Positions 47,929 through 58,513 of a stretch of 64,000 bases of DNA are shown here, piece after piece. Each line of letters opens with the position of its first letter. The stretch's first letter is position 1. The notes below the pieces were generated by a model. It was not told the origin of the DNA and made no database searches. It saw only the letters and a list, made by a program, of their open reading frames with translations. Made by a program: the position numbers and the translations under genes. This DNA is from Microbacterium esteraromaticum (GTDB lineage Bacteria > Actinomycetota > Actinomycetes > Actinomycetales > Microbacteriaceae). Location of the stretch: positions 1,860,001 to 1,924,000 of the forward strand of contig NZ_CP118100.1 of assembly GCF_028747645.1 (NCBI RefSeq), written 5' to 3'.

Positions 47929-47955
47929 CCATCCACTCCTTTTGGCCTATAACCC
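47929..47955. repeat. IS right inverted repeat
   Basis: 27 bp ending TTTTGGCCTATAACCC, complement of the left end. Confidence 0.9.
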
Positions 47956-47963
47956 GCATCCGT
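47956..47963. repeat. Right target-site duplication of the IS element
   Basis: GCATCCGT, identical to 46689-46696. Confidence 0.85.
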
Positions 47964-47987
47964 CGCGACCGCCAACCCGGAAACATA

Positions 47988-48017
47988 GAAGAGCCCGACC
48001 TGTTGGTCGGGCTCTTC
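47988..48017 (-). terminator. Terminator of tRNA-Ala
   Basis: GAAGAGCCCGACC, loop, GGTCGGGCTCTTC: a perfect 13-bp stem just 3' of the tRNA, followed on the minus strand by TATGTTT. Confidence 0.85.
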
Positions 48018-48024
48018 TTGTATG

Positions 48025-48100
48025 TGGTGGACCTGAGGGGACTCGAACCCCTGACCCCCTGCATGCCATGCAGGTGCGCTACCAGCTGCGCCACAGGCCC
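48025..48100 (-). tRNA. tRNA-Ala (anticodon GGC)
   Basis: A 76-nt cloverleaf: acceptor GGGCCTG/CAGGTCC, D stem GCGC/GCGC, anticodon stem CCTGC/GCAGG around loop ATGGCAT (anticodon GGC), and T stem AGGGG/CCCCT with loop TTCGAGT. The CCA end is encoded. It decodes GCC, a major Ala codon in a GC-rich genome. Confidence 0.97.
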
Positions 48101-48213
48101 ATTCTGTTTTCGGAGCGTTTCCGCCCCGGCAACTAGATCAGCATACTACGGAGCGCTCATCGGTTGCGAATCGCCCCGCCCGGCCGGGTGTGTCGCCGGC
48201 CGGACGGCACGCG

Positions 48214-48603
48214 TCACATCCCGTTGTTCGCTTCGGGAACGGGGTTGCTGAGCTCGATCGGCACCAGCGGGCAGTCCTTCCACAGGCGCTCCAGCCCGTA
48301 GTAGACGCGCTCCTCCGCGTGGAACACGTGCACGATCAGATCACCGAAGTCCAGCAGCACCCAGCGCGCCTCAGCACGCCCCTCCCGGCGCACGCGCTTG
48401 TGGCCCGACTCGATGAGCTTGTCTTCGATTTCGTCGGCGATCGCGGCGACATTGCGCTCGCTGTTTCCCGTGACGAGCAGGAAGATGTCGACCAGCGGAA
48501 GCGGGCCGGACACGTCGAGCGCGACGAGGTCCTCACCGCCCTTGTCGCTCGCCGCGTCTGCGGCGATCTGAAGCATTTCGACTGCGGACTGTGGTGCTTG
48601 CAT
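48214..48603 (-). CDS. rsfS: Ribosomal silencing factor RsfS
   Basis: A 129-residue protein that binds L14 on the 50S subunit and blocks subunit joining in starvation. Conserved parts are DIFLLVTGNSERNVAAIADEI, RWVLLDFGDLIVHVFHAEER and YYGLERLWKD. ATG 48603 overlaps the stop of the upstream gene (TGATG). The nadD-membrane protein-rsfS order is usual for Microbacteriaceae. Confidence 0.95.
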   Translation of the reverse strand: MQAPQSAVEMLQIAADAASDKGGEDLVALDVSGPLPLVDIFLLVTGNSERNVAAIADEIEDKLIESGHKRVRREGRAEARWVLLDFGDLIVHVFHAEERVYYGLERLWKDCPLVPIELSNPVPEANNGM

Positions 48604-49649
48604 CAACCGAGAACTCTCGTGGTGAAGGCGATGATCAGAGCAGCGGCCAGCGCGAGCGCGAGTCCACCGGCGATGATCGCCAGGGTGAGCATGAGTTTGT
48701 TGCCCTTGTCGGGCGCCGGGGGGCGAATGACCTCGCCGGCCGGCTTCGAGGTCGCAACCGCTGATGCGGCGGCGATCGGGGTGGGCGAGGAAGCCGGTGC
48801 GAGCTCACCATCGATGAGCACGGCGTCGGCTTCCTTCCCATCAGTCGTACCGACGGCGTGGCCCTGGGACCCGAGACCGTCGGGCAGCGCGTAGGTGCCG
48901 GTGATCAGCAGCTCACCCGTGGAGGCGACCGGCCCTGAAAGCGAGCCGACGCCGGGAGACGGCGTGAAGATCAGCGCCGTCGATGCGCTGTGCGATCCTG
49001 AGGATCCCCCGCCGAGCAGATCGTCGAACGCCGTCGGATGCTGCGGATGCTCGTCATGGCGAACACCGATGCCGAACGCCGCACCCACCTTCGGGCGTTC
49101 CGCAGCCTCGTGTTCGTGCGTGTCCGGCACGGCGAGTCCGGCCTCGGCCGCACGAGCGGCGAACAGTTCCTTCAGCGACGAATGCCCCTGTTCGGCAGGC
49201 GCCGACACCGCGGCATCCGTCACCGGGGCTGCCGGCTTTGCGGCCTCTTCGGCCGGAGCGAACCCGGGAACCGCCGAGACGACGTTCTCGCGCTCGACAG
49301 GCCGCGGCTGCGCCGGCTCTGCGTCGGTGGCCGGTGCGACAGCATCCGCCTGCTCGGGCAACGGAACCGAACCGGTACGGATGCGCTCCTGAGCGCGCGC
49401 CGCGCGGCGCGTGAGCGGAACGTGCGGTTCTGCCGACGGCTGCTCCGGAGTCGATTCCGTCGCATCCGACGTCACCGGTGCGGCAGCGGGCGACGCGACC
49501 TCGGCCGGCGCCGTCTGCGCCGGCTCCTCGGGCGTCGCGTCGGCGGATGCCTCTTCGTCGGTGATGACCGGCGTCGAACCGGTCAGACGGATCTCACGCA
49601 GCTGTTTGCGCGTGAGACGTGCCTGACCGTCCTGGTTCGATGTGCTCAT
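48603..49649 (-). CDS. Membrane-anchored low-complexity protein between nadD and rsfS
   Basis: A 348-residue protein without a recognised domain. The N-terminus is basic ([16 protein letters not shown]), then comes a long Ala/Pro/Glu/Thr-rich disordered region with a second basic patch ([19 protein letters not shown]). The C-terminus has one transmembrane helix ([20 protein letters not shown]) and a very short tail. The bulk would lie in the cytoplasm as a tail-anchored protein. Overlaps of 4 nt with nadD and 1 nt shared with rsfS show it belongs to the operon. Similar proteins occupy this place in related genera; function unknown. Confidence 0.75.
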   Translation of the reverse strand: MSTSNQDGQARLTRKQLREIRLTGSTPVITDEEASADATPEEPAQTAPAEVASPAAAPVTSDATESTPEQPSAEPHVPLTRRAARAQERIRTGSVPLPEQADAVAPATDAEPAQPRPVERENVVSAVPGFAPAEEAAKPAAPVTDAAVSAPAEQGHSSLKELFAARAAEAGLAVPDTHEHEAAERPKVGAAFGIGVRHDEHPQHPTAFDDLLGGGSSGSHSASTALIFTPSPGVGSLSGPVASTGELLITGTYALPDGLGSQGHAVGTTDGKEADAVLIDGELAPASSPTPIAAASAVATSKPAGEVIRPPAPDKGNKLMLTLAIIAGGLALALAAALIIAFTTRVLG

Positions 49650-50248
49650 GTCCTACTCCGATACAGATGATGCTTCGCGATGTACTGAACCACTCCGTCG
49701 GGCACGAGGTACCAGACGGGCTGTCCCTCGGCCACTCGCTCACGGCACGCCGTCGACGAGATCGACAGCGCCGGCACCTCCAGCTGACTGACGTTATCGG
49801 TCGGCAGGCCGTCGGTGCTCAGTACGTGTCCGGGTCGGGAGACCGCGACGAAGTGGGCGAGATCCCACAGTTCATCATGGTCCCTCCAACTGAGAATCTG
49901 CGCTACGGCATCCGCTCCGGTGATGAAGAACAGCTCAGCATTGGGACGCTCGCGCTTCAGATCACGGAGCGTGTCGATCGTGTACGTAGGACCGGCACGG
50001 TCCACATCCACACGGCTCACCGTGAAATGCGGATTGGATGCCGTCGCGATCACCGTCATCAGATACCGGTGTTCGCTCGGCGTCACATCGTGCTTCTGCC
50101 ACGGCTGCCCGGTGGGCACGAACACGACCTCATCGAGGTCGAACGAGTGCGCGACTTCACTGGCCGCGACCAGGTGCCCGTGGTGGATGGGGTCGAAGGT
50201 GCCGCCCATCACGCCAATGCGCGGTGCCCGGGCCGTGGAGTCGTGCAT
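49646..50248 (-). CDS. nadD: Nicotinate-nucleotide adenylyltransferase
   Basis: A 200-residue enzyme of NAD synthesis that adenylates nicotinate mononucleotide. The nucleotidyl-transferase motif is [12 protein letters not shown], and the C-terminal motif is [13 protein letters not shown]. It follows a small membrane-protein gene by 6 nt and overlaps the next gene by 4 nt (ATGA). Confidence 0.95.
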   Translation of the reverse strand: MHDSTARAPRIGVMGGTFDPIHHGHLVAASEVAHSFDLDEVVFVPTGQPWQKHDVTPSEHRYLMTVIATASNPHFTVSRVDVDRAGPTYTIDTLRDLKRERPNAELFFITGADAVAQILSWRDHDELWDLAHFVAVSRPGHVLSTDGLPTDNVSQLEVPALSISSTACRERVAEGQPVWYLVPDGVVQYIAKHHLYRSRT

Positions 50249-50254
50249 GTAGTC

Positions 50255-50464
50255 CTAGTGGCCGTGGCCGTCCTTGCCGTGACGCTCTGCGTACGCCTCG
50301 GCCTTTGCCGAGTGACGGTTGGCGACGTGACGGTACGACAGTGCCACGACCGCCATCCCCGCGAACACGATCGCCGCGATCACACCGAAGATGAAGGTTT
50401 CGGCAGCGACGTTTCCGTGCTCCGACTCGGCTGCGGCCATCGCGATCTGTGCGACGAGGTTCAT
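50255..50464 (-). CDS. Small membrane protein with His-rich tail
   Basis: A 69-residue protein with one clear transmembrane helix (FIFGVIAAIVFAGMAVVALSY). The C-terminal tail is basic and His-rich, ending HGKDGHGH. It opens the nadD operon. CGGAGTCAGG precedes the ATG. Function is not known. The His tail could bind metal, but this is speculation. Confidence 0.75.
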   Translation of the reverse strand: MNLVAQIAMAAAESEHGNVAAETFIFGVIAAIVFAGMAVVALSYRHVANRHSAKAEAYAERHGKDGHGH

Positions 50465-50484
50465 CCTGACTCCGTTTCTGACCT

Positions 50485-50509
50485 GACAGGGGAAAGCCTG
50501 TCCAGTCTA
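50485..50509 (-). promoter_or_regulatory. -10 box and leader hairpin of the nadD operon
   Basis: TAGACT (50509-50504, minus) is followed by GACAGG-CTTTCC-CCTGTC (50502-50485), a perfect 6-bp hairpin that would lie at the very 5' end of the transcript. It could also help end proA transcripts (stop at 50514). Confidence 0.4.
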
Positions 50510-50513
50510 GTCC

Positions 50514-51791
50514 TCACCCGCGGGTCTGGCCGGATCCGCGCGCCAACCACTTCGTGCTGGTCAGCTCCGACAGGCCCATCGGGCCGCGTGCGTGCAGCTT
50601 CTGGGTCGAGATGCCAACTTCGGCGCCGAAGCCGAACTCGGCACCGTCGGTGAAACGCGTCGAGGCGTTGACCATCACCACCGCGGAATCCACCTCGGCG
50701 AGGAACCTCTCGGCATTGCGTGAGTCGGTCGTCACGATCGCCTCGGTGTGGCCCGTGCTGTAGCGGCGGATGTGGTCGAGTGCCTCATCGAGATCCTCGA
50801 CGACCTTGATCGCCACGTCCAGGCTCAAGTACTCGGCCTGCCAGTCGTCCTCGGTCGCCGGAATGACGTTCGACACGAGCCCGGCGACCATATCGTCGCC
50901 GTGAATCGCCACGCCCTCGCTCTGCAGCGCACTGGCGACGACCGGAATCAACTGCGGAGCCGCCTGCCGCAGCACCAGCACCGTCTCGACGGCGTTGCAC
51001 ACGCTGGGGCGCTGCACCTTGGCGTTGACGACGATGTCGCGCGCCCAGTCCATCGGTGCCGACTCGTCGAGAACGATGTGGACCACACCCGAGCCGGTCT
51101 CGATCACCGGAACGGTCGACTCCGTGACCACTGTCTCGATCAGCGCGGCACTTCCGCGCGGGACCAGCACGTCCACAAGGCCGCGCCCGTGCATCAGCGC
51201 CTTCGCGCCGTCACGACCGAAGTCATCCACCGTCTGGATCGCTTCCGCCTCCACCCCGATGTCCGCCAACGCAGAGCGCATGATCTGCACGAGCACCGTG
51301 TTCGACTCTCGTGCGGCGCTGCCACCGCGCAGCACCACCGCGTTGCCGGCGCGCAGCGCGAGCGCGGCGATGTCGACGGTGACGTTGGGCCGCGCCTCAT
51401 AGATCGCACCGACAACACCGAACGGCACGCGCACCTGTTCCAGGGCGACGCCGTTGGGCATCCGATGCCCGCCGAGAACCTGACCGATCGGGTCGGGAAG
51501 TGCCGCGACGTCGCGCACCGCGGCGGCCAGCGCCGCGACGCGTCCGGCGTCGAGACGCAGACGGTCGATCAACGCATCGCCGATGCCGTTCTCGCGCCCC
51601 CGTGCGATATCGACGGCGTTCGCCTCGAGTATGCGGTCGACACCCGCCTCGATCGCCCCGGCGATCGCCGAGAGGGCACGGTGCTTGTCGTCGCTGGTCA
51701 GTCGGGCGATCGATCGCGAGGCGTCCTTCGCTCGCGCCAGACGATCCTGGGCGGTGTCGGTGGACGCGTCCGATGCGATCGTGGTGCTCAT
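50514..51791 (-). CDS. proA: Glutamate-5-semialdehyde dehydrogenase
   Basis: A 425-residue NADPH-dependent enzyme that reduces gamma-glutamyl phosphate, the second step of proline synthesis. The catalytic Cys is in KVQRPSVCNAVETVLV and the start has the typical ALRAGNAVVLRGGSAA loop. The C-terminal EFGFGAEVGISTQKLHARGPMG motif is diagnostic. TACACT is 6 nt before the ATG, so it seems to have its own leaderless promoter although proB ends only 67 nt upstream. Confidence 0.96.
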   Translation of the reverse strand: MSTTIASDASTDTAQDRLARAKDASRSIARLTSDDKHRALSAIAGAIEAGVDRILEANAVDIARGRENGIGDALIDRLRLDAGRVAALAAAVRDVAALPDPIGQVLGGHRMPNGVALEQVRVPFGVVGAIYEARPNVTVDIAALALRAGNAVVLRGGSAARESNTVLVQIMRSALADIGVEAEAIQTVDDFGRDGAKALMHGRGLVDVLVPRGSAALIETVVTESTVPVIETGSGVVHIVLDESAPMDWARDIVVNAKVQRPSVCNAVETVLVLRQAAPQLIPVVASALQSEGVAIHGDDMVAGLVSNVIPATEDDWQAEYLSLDVAIKVVEDLDEALDHIRRYSTGHTEAIVTTDSRNAERFLAEVDSAVVMVNASTRFTDGAEFGFGAEVGISTQKLHARGPMGLSELTSTKWLARGSGQTRG

Positions 51792-51797
51792 CCGGTC

Positions 51798-51803
51798 AGT
51801 GTA
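51798..51803 (-). promoter_or_regulatory. Predicted -10 box of proA
   Basis: TACACT on the minus strand, 6 nt before ATG 51791. Confidence 0.5.
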
Positions 51804-51857
51804 GCGACGCGTCAGCGCGCCGCGGGCCGTGTGACCGCGGATGCCGCGGAACAGGCG

Positions 51858-54238
<2,381 letters not shown>

Positions 54239-54496
54239 TTACTGAGCGGCAGCGACGATGTTGACGACCTTGCGGCCGCCCTTCGTGCCGAACTCGACGG
54301 CGCCCGACTCGAGGGCGAACAGCGTGTCATCGCCACCACGACCGACCCCAGCGCCGGGGTGGAAGTGGGTGCCGCGCTGACGGACGAGGATCTCGCCGGC
54401 GTTGACGGTCTGACCGCCGAAGCGCTTCACGCCGAGTCGCTGTGCATTGGAGTCACGACCGTTGCGGGTCGAGCTCGCGCCCTTCTTATGTGCCAT
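54239..54496 (-). CDS. rpmA: 50S ribosomal protein L27
   Basis: An 85-residue ribosomal protein near the peptidyl-transferase centre. It starts [20 protein letters not shown], the standard N-terminus with no cleavable extension of the Firmicutes type. It follows rplU by about 20 nt. Confidence 0.97.
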   Translation of the reverse strand: MAHKKGASSTRNGRDSNAQRLGVKRFGGQTVNAGEILVRQRGTHFHPGAGVGRGGDDTLFALESGAVEFGTKGGRKVVNIVAAAQ

Positions 54497-54515
54497 GTCT
54501 GAGCCTCTTCCGTGC

Positions 54516-54824
54516 TTACTTGATGCCGGTGATCTTGACGCGCGTGAGCTCCTGGCGGTGGCCCTGACGCTTCTTGTAGCCGGTCTTGTTCTTGTACTTC
54601 TGGATGACGATCTTCGGGCCGCGGAGGTCACCGATAACCTCGGCGGTGACCTTGACCTTCGCCAGCTTGTCAGCGTCGGTGGTCACCGTGGCGCCGTCGA
54701 CGAGGAGCACGGCGGGAAGTTCGATCTTCTCGCCCTGGGCAGCCTGAACACGGTCGAGCTGAACGATCGTGCCGACCTCGACCTTCTCCTGCCGTCCACC
54801 GGCGCGCACTACTGCGTAAACCAC
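54516..54824 (-). CDS. rplU: 50S ribosomal protein L21
   Basis: A 102-residue ribosomal protein that binds 23S rRNA domain VI with L20. It starts [18 protein letters not shown] and ends [20 protein letters not shown]. The GTG start at 54824 is fixed by the conserved N-terminus and by AGGTATGAA upstream. A leader of about 140 nt precedes it. Confidence 0.97.
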   Translation of the reverse strand: MVYAVVRAGGRQEKVEVGTIVQLDRVQAAQGEKIELPAVLLVDGATVTTDADKLAKVKVTAEVIGDLRGPKIVIQKYKNKTGYKKRQGHRQELTRVKITGIK

Positions 54825-55000
54825 TTCATACCTGTTTCGTTGGGGAGCGAGTCGCTCCGAGAATCTCACGGGAAGACTGTTGCTTGCGTTCGACGCCATC
54901 GCGACGGGTGCGGACGCAAGACTTCTCCTGCAAACATCAAAAGCCGACAGGGGTCTCGCACCAAAGGACAACTTTACCGGATGCTGCCCGATGCCGCAAA
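54825..55000 (-). promoter_or_regulatory. rplU-rpmA promoter and ~140-nt leader
   Basis: TTGCGG (55000-54995), 17 nt, TAAAGT (54977-54972) is a good promoter on the minus strand. The leader contains a compact hairpin GGAGCG-ACT-CGCTCC shortly before rplU and matching GAAGTCTTGC/GCAAGCAACAGTCTTC-like segments. Its length suggests a binding site for L21 autoregulation, as known for r-protein leaders in other phyla. Confidence 0.5.
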
Positions 55001-55026
55001 GTCGACGTCACTCATTCGCTCCAGCC

Positions 55027-55032
55027 TATGCT
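55027..55032 (+). promoter_or_regulatory. Predicted -10 box of the DUF4031 gene
   Basis: TATGCT, then 6 nt, then ATG 55039. Confidence 0.5.
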
Positions 55033-55038
55033 CGGCGT

Positions 55039-55314
55039 ATGGCCGTACTCGTCGATGACCCGATGTGGCCGGCGCACGGCCGGCTATGGGCGCACCTCGT
55101 CAGCGACGAGAGCCTCGACGAGTTGCACGCGTTCGCGGCCGCGCAGGGCATTCCGCAACGCGCTTTCGATCGCGACCACTACGACGTTCCCGCCGACGCC
55201 GTGCCCCGCTTACGCGAAGCGGGTGCACAGCACGTCAGCGGCAAGGAGCTCACTCGGCGGCTGATCGGGTCAGGACTGCGCGTCCGCGCCCGGGACCGGC
55301 GTCGACTGCTCTGA
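55039..55314 (+). CDS. DUF4031-domain protein
   Basis: A 91-residue protein. The family pattern is evident: VLVDDPMWPAHGRLWAHLVSD, ELHAFAAAQGIPQRAFDRDHYDV and RLIGSGLRVR. Function unknown. The start is supported by leaderless -10 spacing. Its last 45 bp overlap the 3' end of rne on the opposite strand. Confidence 0.85.
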   Translation: MAVLVDDPMWPAHGRLWAHLVSDESLDELHAFAAAQGIPQRAFDRDHYDVPADAVPRLREAGAQHVSGKELTRRLIGSGLRVRARDRRRLL

Positions 55315-57564
55315 GCCCGAGGCGGATGCCGACCCAGGCGTCAGCATCGCGGTCGTCACACGACGACGGTTGCGCCCCTGCCCCGGGGCCTTGGGTTCCG
55401 GAAGCGCATCGAGCACCGAGTCGAGCAGTTGCTCGGCCTCGCTGCGCGGGGCCTTGCGCTCGGTGTTGCGCTTCTTGCGCGGCTTCTTCGGCCGCTCGGC
55501 AGCCGGCTCAGCCGCAGGCTTCTCATCGGCCACGGCAGCGTCCGTCGTCGGTGCGTCCGCCGTCGGTGCGATGGTGGATGCGGCAATCGCCGCAAGAGCC
55601 GACTTGGCGCCTTCGGTGATGCTGTGGGTGCCACCGTTGGCCGCCGCGGGCTGCGAGGCCTGCTGCTGGTTCTGGCTCTGATTCTGGTTCTGCTGCTGCG
55701 AGGAGGACTGCGATCCGCCGCGCGGACGACGGCCCTGGCCGCCATTCGATCCACCACCACGGTGCTTGACAACCGGGTCGTGATGCACGATCACGCCGCG
55801 ACCGGCGCACACCTCACACGCCTCGCTGAAGGTCTCCAGCAGTCCGAGGCCCAGCTTCTTGCGCGTCATCTGCACCAGCCCCAGCGAGGTCACCTCGGCG
55901 ACCTGGTGCTTGGTGCGGTCACGGCTCAGGCACTCGACCAGGCGGCGCAGCACGAGGTCGCGGTTGGACTCGAGCACCATGTCGATGAAGTCGACGACGA
56001 TGATGCCGCCGATGTCGCGCAGACGCAGCTGTCGGACGATCTCCTCAGCCGCTTCGAGGTTGTTCTTGGTGACGGTCTCTTCGAGGTTTCCCCCCGAGCC
56101 GACGAACTTTCCCGTGTTGACGTCGACGACGGTCATCGCCTCGGTGCGGTCGATCACCAGCGAGCCACCCGAGGGCAGCCAGACCTTGCGGTCGAGCGCC
56201 TTCTCGATCTGCTCGGTGATGCGGTACGCGTCGAACGGGTCGACCTCGTCGGTGTAGGTCTCGACGCGCTCGAGCAGGTCGGGGGCGACGCTCTCGAGGT
56301 AGGCGCGGATGGTGCGCTGTGCGTCATCGCCGTGGATCACCATGCGGGTGAAGTCCTCGTTGAAGACGTCACGGACGATCTTGACGAGCAGGTCGGGCTC
56401 GGCGTGCAGCAGCGCCGGCGCCTGCTGCGAGGCGACCTGCTTCTGAATGTGCTCCCACTGCGAGGTGAGGCGCTGAACGTCGCGGGTCAGCTGCTCCTCG
56501 GTCGCCCCCTCGGCAGCGGTGCGAACGATGACACCGGACGACTCGGGCAGCACCTCTTTGAGGATGCGCTTGAGGCGCGCGCGCTCGTTGTCGGGCAGCT
56601 TGCGCGAGATGCCGTTCATCGATCCACCGGGGACGTACACCAGGTAGCGTCCCGGCAGGGAGATCTGGCTGGTCAGGCGAGCACCCTTGTGCCCGACGGG
56701 GTCCTTCGTGACCTGAACGAGCACCCGGTCGCCGGGCTTGAGCGCGAGCTCGATGCGGCGCGGCTGGTTGCCGGTCTGGACACCGTCCCAGTCGACCTCG
56801 CCCGAGTACAGGACGGCGTTTCGACCGCGGCCGATGTCGACGAATGCCGCCTCCATGCTGGGCAGCACGTTCTGCACGCGCCCGAGGTACACGTTGCCGA
56901 TCAGCGACGCGTCCTGATTGCGTGCGACATAGTGCTCCACGAGCACGTCGTCCTCGAGCACGCCGATCTGCGTGCGTCCGTTCTTGGCGCGCACGACCAT
57001 CATGCGGTCGACGGACTCCCGACGCGCGAGGAACTCCGCCTCGGTCACCACAGCGCGCCGCCGACCGGCGTCTCGGCCGTCACGACGGCGCTGCTTTTTG
57101 GCCTCGAGGCGCGTGGAGCCCTTGATCGCCTTCGGCTCGGTGATGTACTCGACCGCGCGCTGGCGCTGACGCGGCTCCTCGTGACCGTCGTCACCCTCGG
57201 ATCCGCGACGACGACGTCCGCGGCGGGATCCTCCCGGGCCGCGATCGTCTTCGTCGACGTCGTCGCGCCGAGGACGGGCCGGCAGCGCCGTGATCTGCGG
57301 GGCGTGGAAGTGCAGTTGGGTGGACACCCGCGAGACGAACACCTCGGGGATCAAGCCCAGGCTCACCGCCGTCACCGGCTTGGGTTCCTCGGGCTCTGCG
57401 GGCTCGGATGCCACCGGTGCGGCCTCCTCGTCGGGAACCACCTTCAGCGGATCCGTCACGACCTCGGCGTGAGCCGATGCCTCGACTGCGGTGCCCTCGA
57501 CTACCGGCTGAGCCGGCGTCGTGTCGAGGGTAGGGGTGTTCTTGTCATCGTTCTCTTCGGCCAT
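55270..57564 (-). CDS. rne: Ribonuclease E/G
   Basis: A 764-residue endoribonuclease for rRNA and mRNA processing. The N-terminal 220 residues are acidic and Arg/Gly-rich, disordered. The S1 domain is in NVLPSMEAAFVDIGRGRNAVLY. The DNase I-like catalytic part has DVNTGKFVG and IIVVDFIDM with metal-binding Asp residues, and the Zn-link CEVCAGRG. The C-terminal 150 residues are Gln/Asn/Ala-rich and end with basic KKPRKKRN. This arrangement, with disordered arms on both sides, is typical of actinobacteria. ATG 57564 has GGGAG about 10 nt upstream. Confidence 0.95.
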   Translation of the reverse strand: MAEENDDKNTPTLDTTPAQPVVEGTAVEASAHAEVVTDPLKVVPDEEAAPVASEPAEPEEPKPVTAVSLGLIPEVFVSRVSTQLHFHAPQITALPARPRRDDVDEDDRGPGGSRRGRRRRGSEGDDGHEEPRQRQRAVEYITEPKAIKGSTRLEAKKQRRRDGRDAGRRRAVVTEAEFLARRESVDRMMVVRAKNGRTQIGVLEDDVLVEHYVARNQDASLIGNVYLGRVQNVLPSMEAAFVDIGRGRNAVLYSGEVDWDGVQTGNQPRRIELALKPGDRVLVQVTKDPVGHKGARLTSQISLPGRYLVYVPGGSMNGISRKLPDNERARLKRILKEVLPESSGVIVRTAAEGATEEQLTRDVQRLTSQWEHIQKQVASQQAPALLHAEPDLLVKIVRDVFNEDFTRMVIHGDDAQRTIRAYLESVAPDLLERVETYTDEVDPFDAYRITEQIEKALDRKVWLPSGGSLVIDRTEAMTVVDVNTGKFVGSGGNLEETVTKNNLEAAEEIVRQLRLRDIGGIIVVDFIDMVLESNRDLVLRRLVECLSRDRTKHQVAEVTSLGLVQMTRKKLGLGLLETFSEACEVCAGRGVIVHHDPVVKHRGGGSNGGQGRRPRGGSQSSSQQQNQNQSQNQQQASQPAAANGGTHSITEGAKSALAAIAASTIAPTADAPTTDAAVADEKPAAEPAAERPKKPRKKRNTERKAPRSEAEQLLDSVLDALPEPKAPGQGRNRRRVTTAMLTPGSASASGSEQSTPVPGADAQS

Positions 57565-57737
57565 CTCTGGCTTGCTCCCTGAGCGGGCACTGCGTGCTCC
57601 GCGAAAATTCGTGCGGCGAACTGCGCCGCTGATCAATCGGCGTGTGATCGGCTCCTGCCGGATCACGAGGGGCATTCGGCCCCGAAGTCTTGTCGATGCC
57701 ATCGCGAGTGATCGCGACGTCCTCTGCAGTCATTATC
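57565..57737 (-). promoter_or_regulatory. rne upstream region with possible long leader
   Basis: GATAAT (57737-57732, minus) is the only good -10 box seen and would leave a leader of about 160 nt. Two TCGCGA palindromes 4 bp apart (57702-57717) lie at its start. No -35 box is clear. RNase E controls its own mRNA through a long leader in enterobacteria, so this region is a candidate for the same. Confidence 0.35.
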
Positions 57738-57815
57738 GCACTACGTGGGCTCGCACGTCGCACCCCGGTTCATGGCGCGCGTCGCGCCTCGCCGCGCGCA
57801 CATAGGAGACGCTGG

Positions 57816-57821
57816 GATAAT
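57816..57821 (+). promoter_or_regulatory. Predicted -10 box of the VKOR gene
   Basis: GATAAT, then 6 nt, then ATG 57828; no ribosome site. Confidence 0.5.
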
Positions 57822-57827
57822 CGCGGA

Positions 57828-58439
57828 ATGACCACGCAGCGTCCCCGCTATCTCGGATACGGAATCTGGCTCATCGTCGCGGCTGTCCTGGGGTGGTGGG
57901 CCGCATTCCAGCTCACCGTCGAGAAGCTCTTCCTGCTCGAGAATCCCGGTGAGCAGACCAGTTGCTATGTCAGCGTCATGCTGCAGTGCGACAAGAACCT
58001 CAGCTCGTGGCAAGGAGAGGTGTTCGGATTCTCGAACCCGATCATCGGCCTCACCGGGTGGATGGCCGTGCTGGTCATGGGCGTCGCCGTCATCGCCGGC
58101 ATCCGCTTCCCCCGCTGGTTCTGGGCACTGTTCGGTGCCGGTGTCACCGGCGCCGTCGTGTTCGTCGGCTGGTTGATCTACCAGAGCATCTACAACCTCT
58201 CGGTGCTCTGCCCCTGGTGCATGGCGACCTGGGCGGTCACCATTCCGACTTTCCTCGCGACCGCGGTGCATCTGCTGCGCAACGGCACGCTCACCCGCAA
58301 CGCGCAGACGAGAGCTCTCGCCGAGCGCTTGATGGCCTGGGTTCCGCTGATGACGATCGTCGCCTATGCGATCGTCATCGCGATGGCGCAGCTGGCCGGC
58401 CTCGACCTGCTCGGCGAGGTCGTGGGAATGCTGTTCTGA
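57828..58439 (+). CDS. Vitamin K epoxide reductase-family protein
   Basis: A 203-residue membrane protein with about five hydrophobic segments. The redox cysteines are in TSCYVSVMLQCDKN (the loop pair) and LCPWCMATW (the CxxC pair). In actinobacteria VKOR replaces DsbB and reoxidises DsbA-like proteins outside the membrane, using menaquinone. The secreted Cys-rich protein at 43.9 kb would be one potential client of such a pathway. Leaderless ATG start is predicted. A bidirectional terminator separates it from ndk. Confidence 0.93.
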   Translation: MTTQRPRYLGYGIWLIVAAVLGWWAAFQLTVEKLFLLENPGEQTSCYVSVMLQCDKNLSSWQGEVFGFSNPIIGLTGWMAVLVMGVAVIAGIRFPRWFWALFGAGVTGAVVFVGWLIYQSIYNLSVLCPWCMATWAVTIPTFLATAVHLLRNGTLTRNAQTRALAERLMAWVPLMTIVAYAIVIAMAQLAGLDLLGEVVGMLF

Positions 58440-58464
58440 TCCGGGCCGACTGAGCCGCCCCGGG

Positions 58465-58506
58465 CACGAAGAAGGGGACGTCCCGCAGGACGTCCCCTTC
58501 TTCGTG
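58465..58506. terminator. Bidirectional terminator between VKOR gene and ndk
   Basis: A perfect 19-bp stem, CACGAAGAAGGGGACGTCC, loop CGCA, and complement. It lies between convergent genes. Confidence 0.9.
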
Positions 58507-58513
58507 TTCTGCG

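Larger units (their letters stand above)
46697..47955 (+). mobile_element. IS1249-like insertion sequence (IS256 superfamily)
   Basis: A 1,259-bp element. Its ends are a 27-bp inverted repeat (46697-46723 and 47929-47955) with one mismatch; the inner 23 bp are perfect (TATAGGCCAAAAGGAGTGG...). It is flanked by an 8-bp direct repeat GCATCCGT, the length expected for IS256-type transposition. It carries a single transposase gene broken by a frameshift. It landed between the terminator of the secreted-protein gene and tRNA-Ala. Clean ends and duplication imply a recent insertion. Confidence 0.92.

Noticed and set aside
42632..48100. Genomic island integrated at tRNA-Ala
   Set aside because: The accessory stretch does end at the 3' side of the tRNA, but I found no integrase and no second copy of the tRNA 3' end at the far border.
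54825..54930. Leader ORF starting at TTG after GCAGGAG in the rplU leader
   Set aside because: The frame (17 codons) has no notable composition, and the spacing to the start codon is poor. Likely part of RNA structure.
55429..57582. 717-codon open frame on the plus strand opposite rne
   Set aside because: It mirrors rne, and its translation is a biased Leu/Val/Asp/His/Arg mixture typical of antisense to a GC-rich gene. No start signal or domain.
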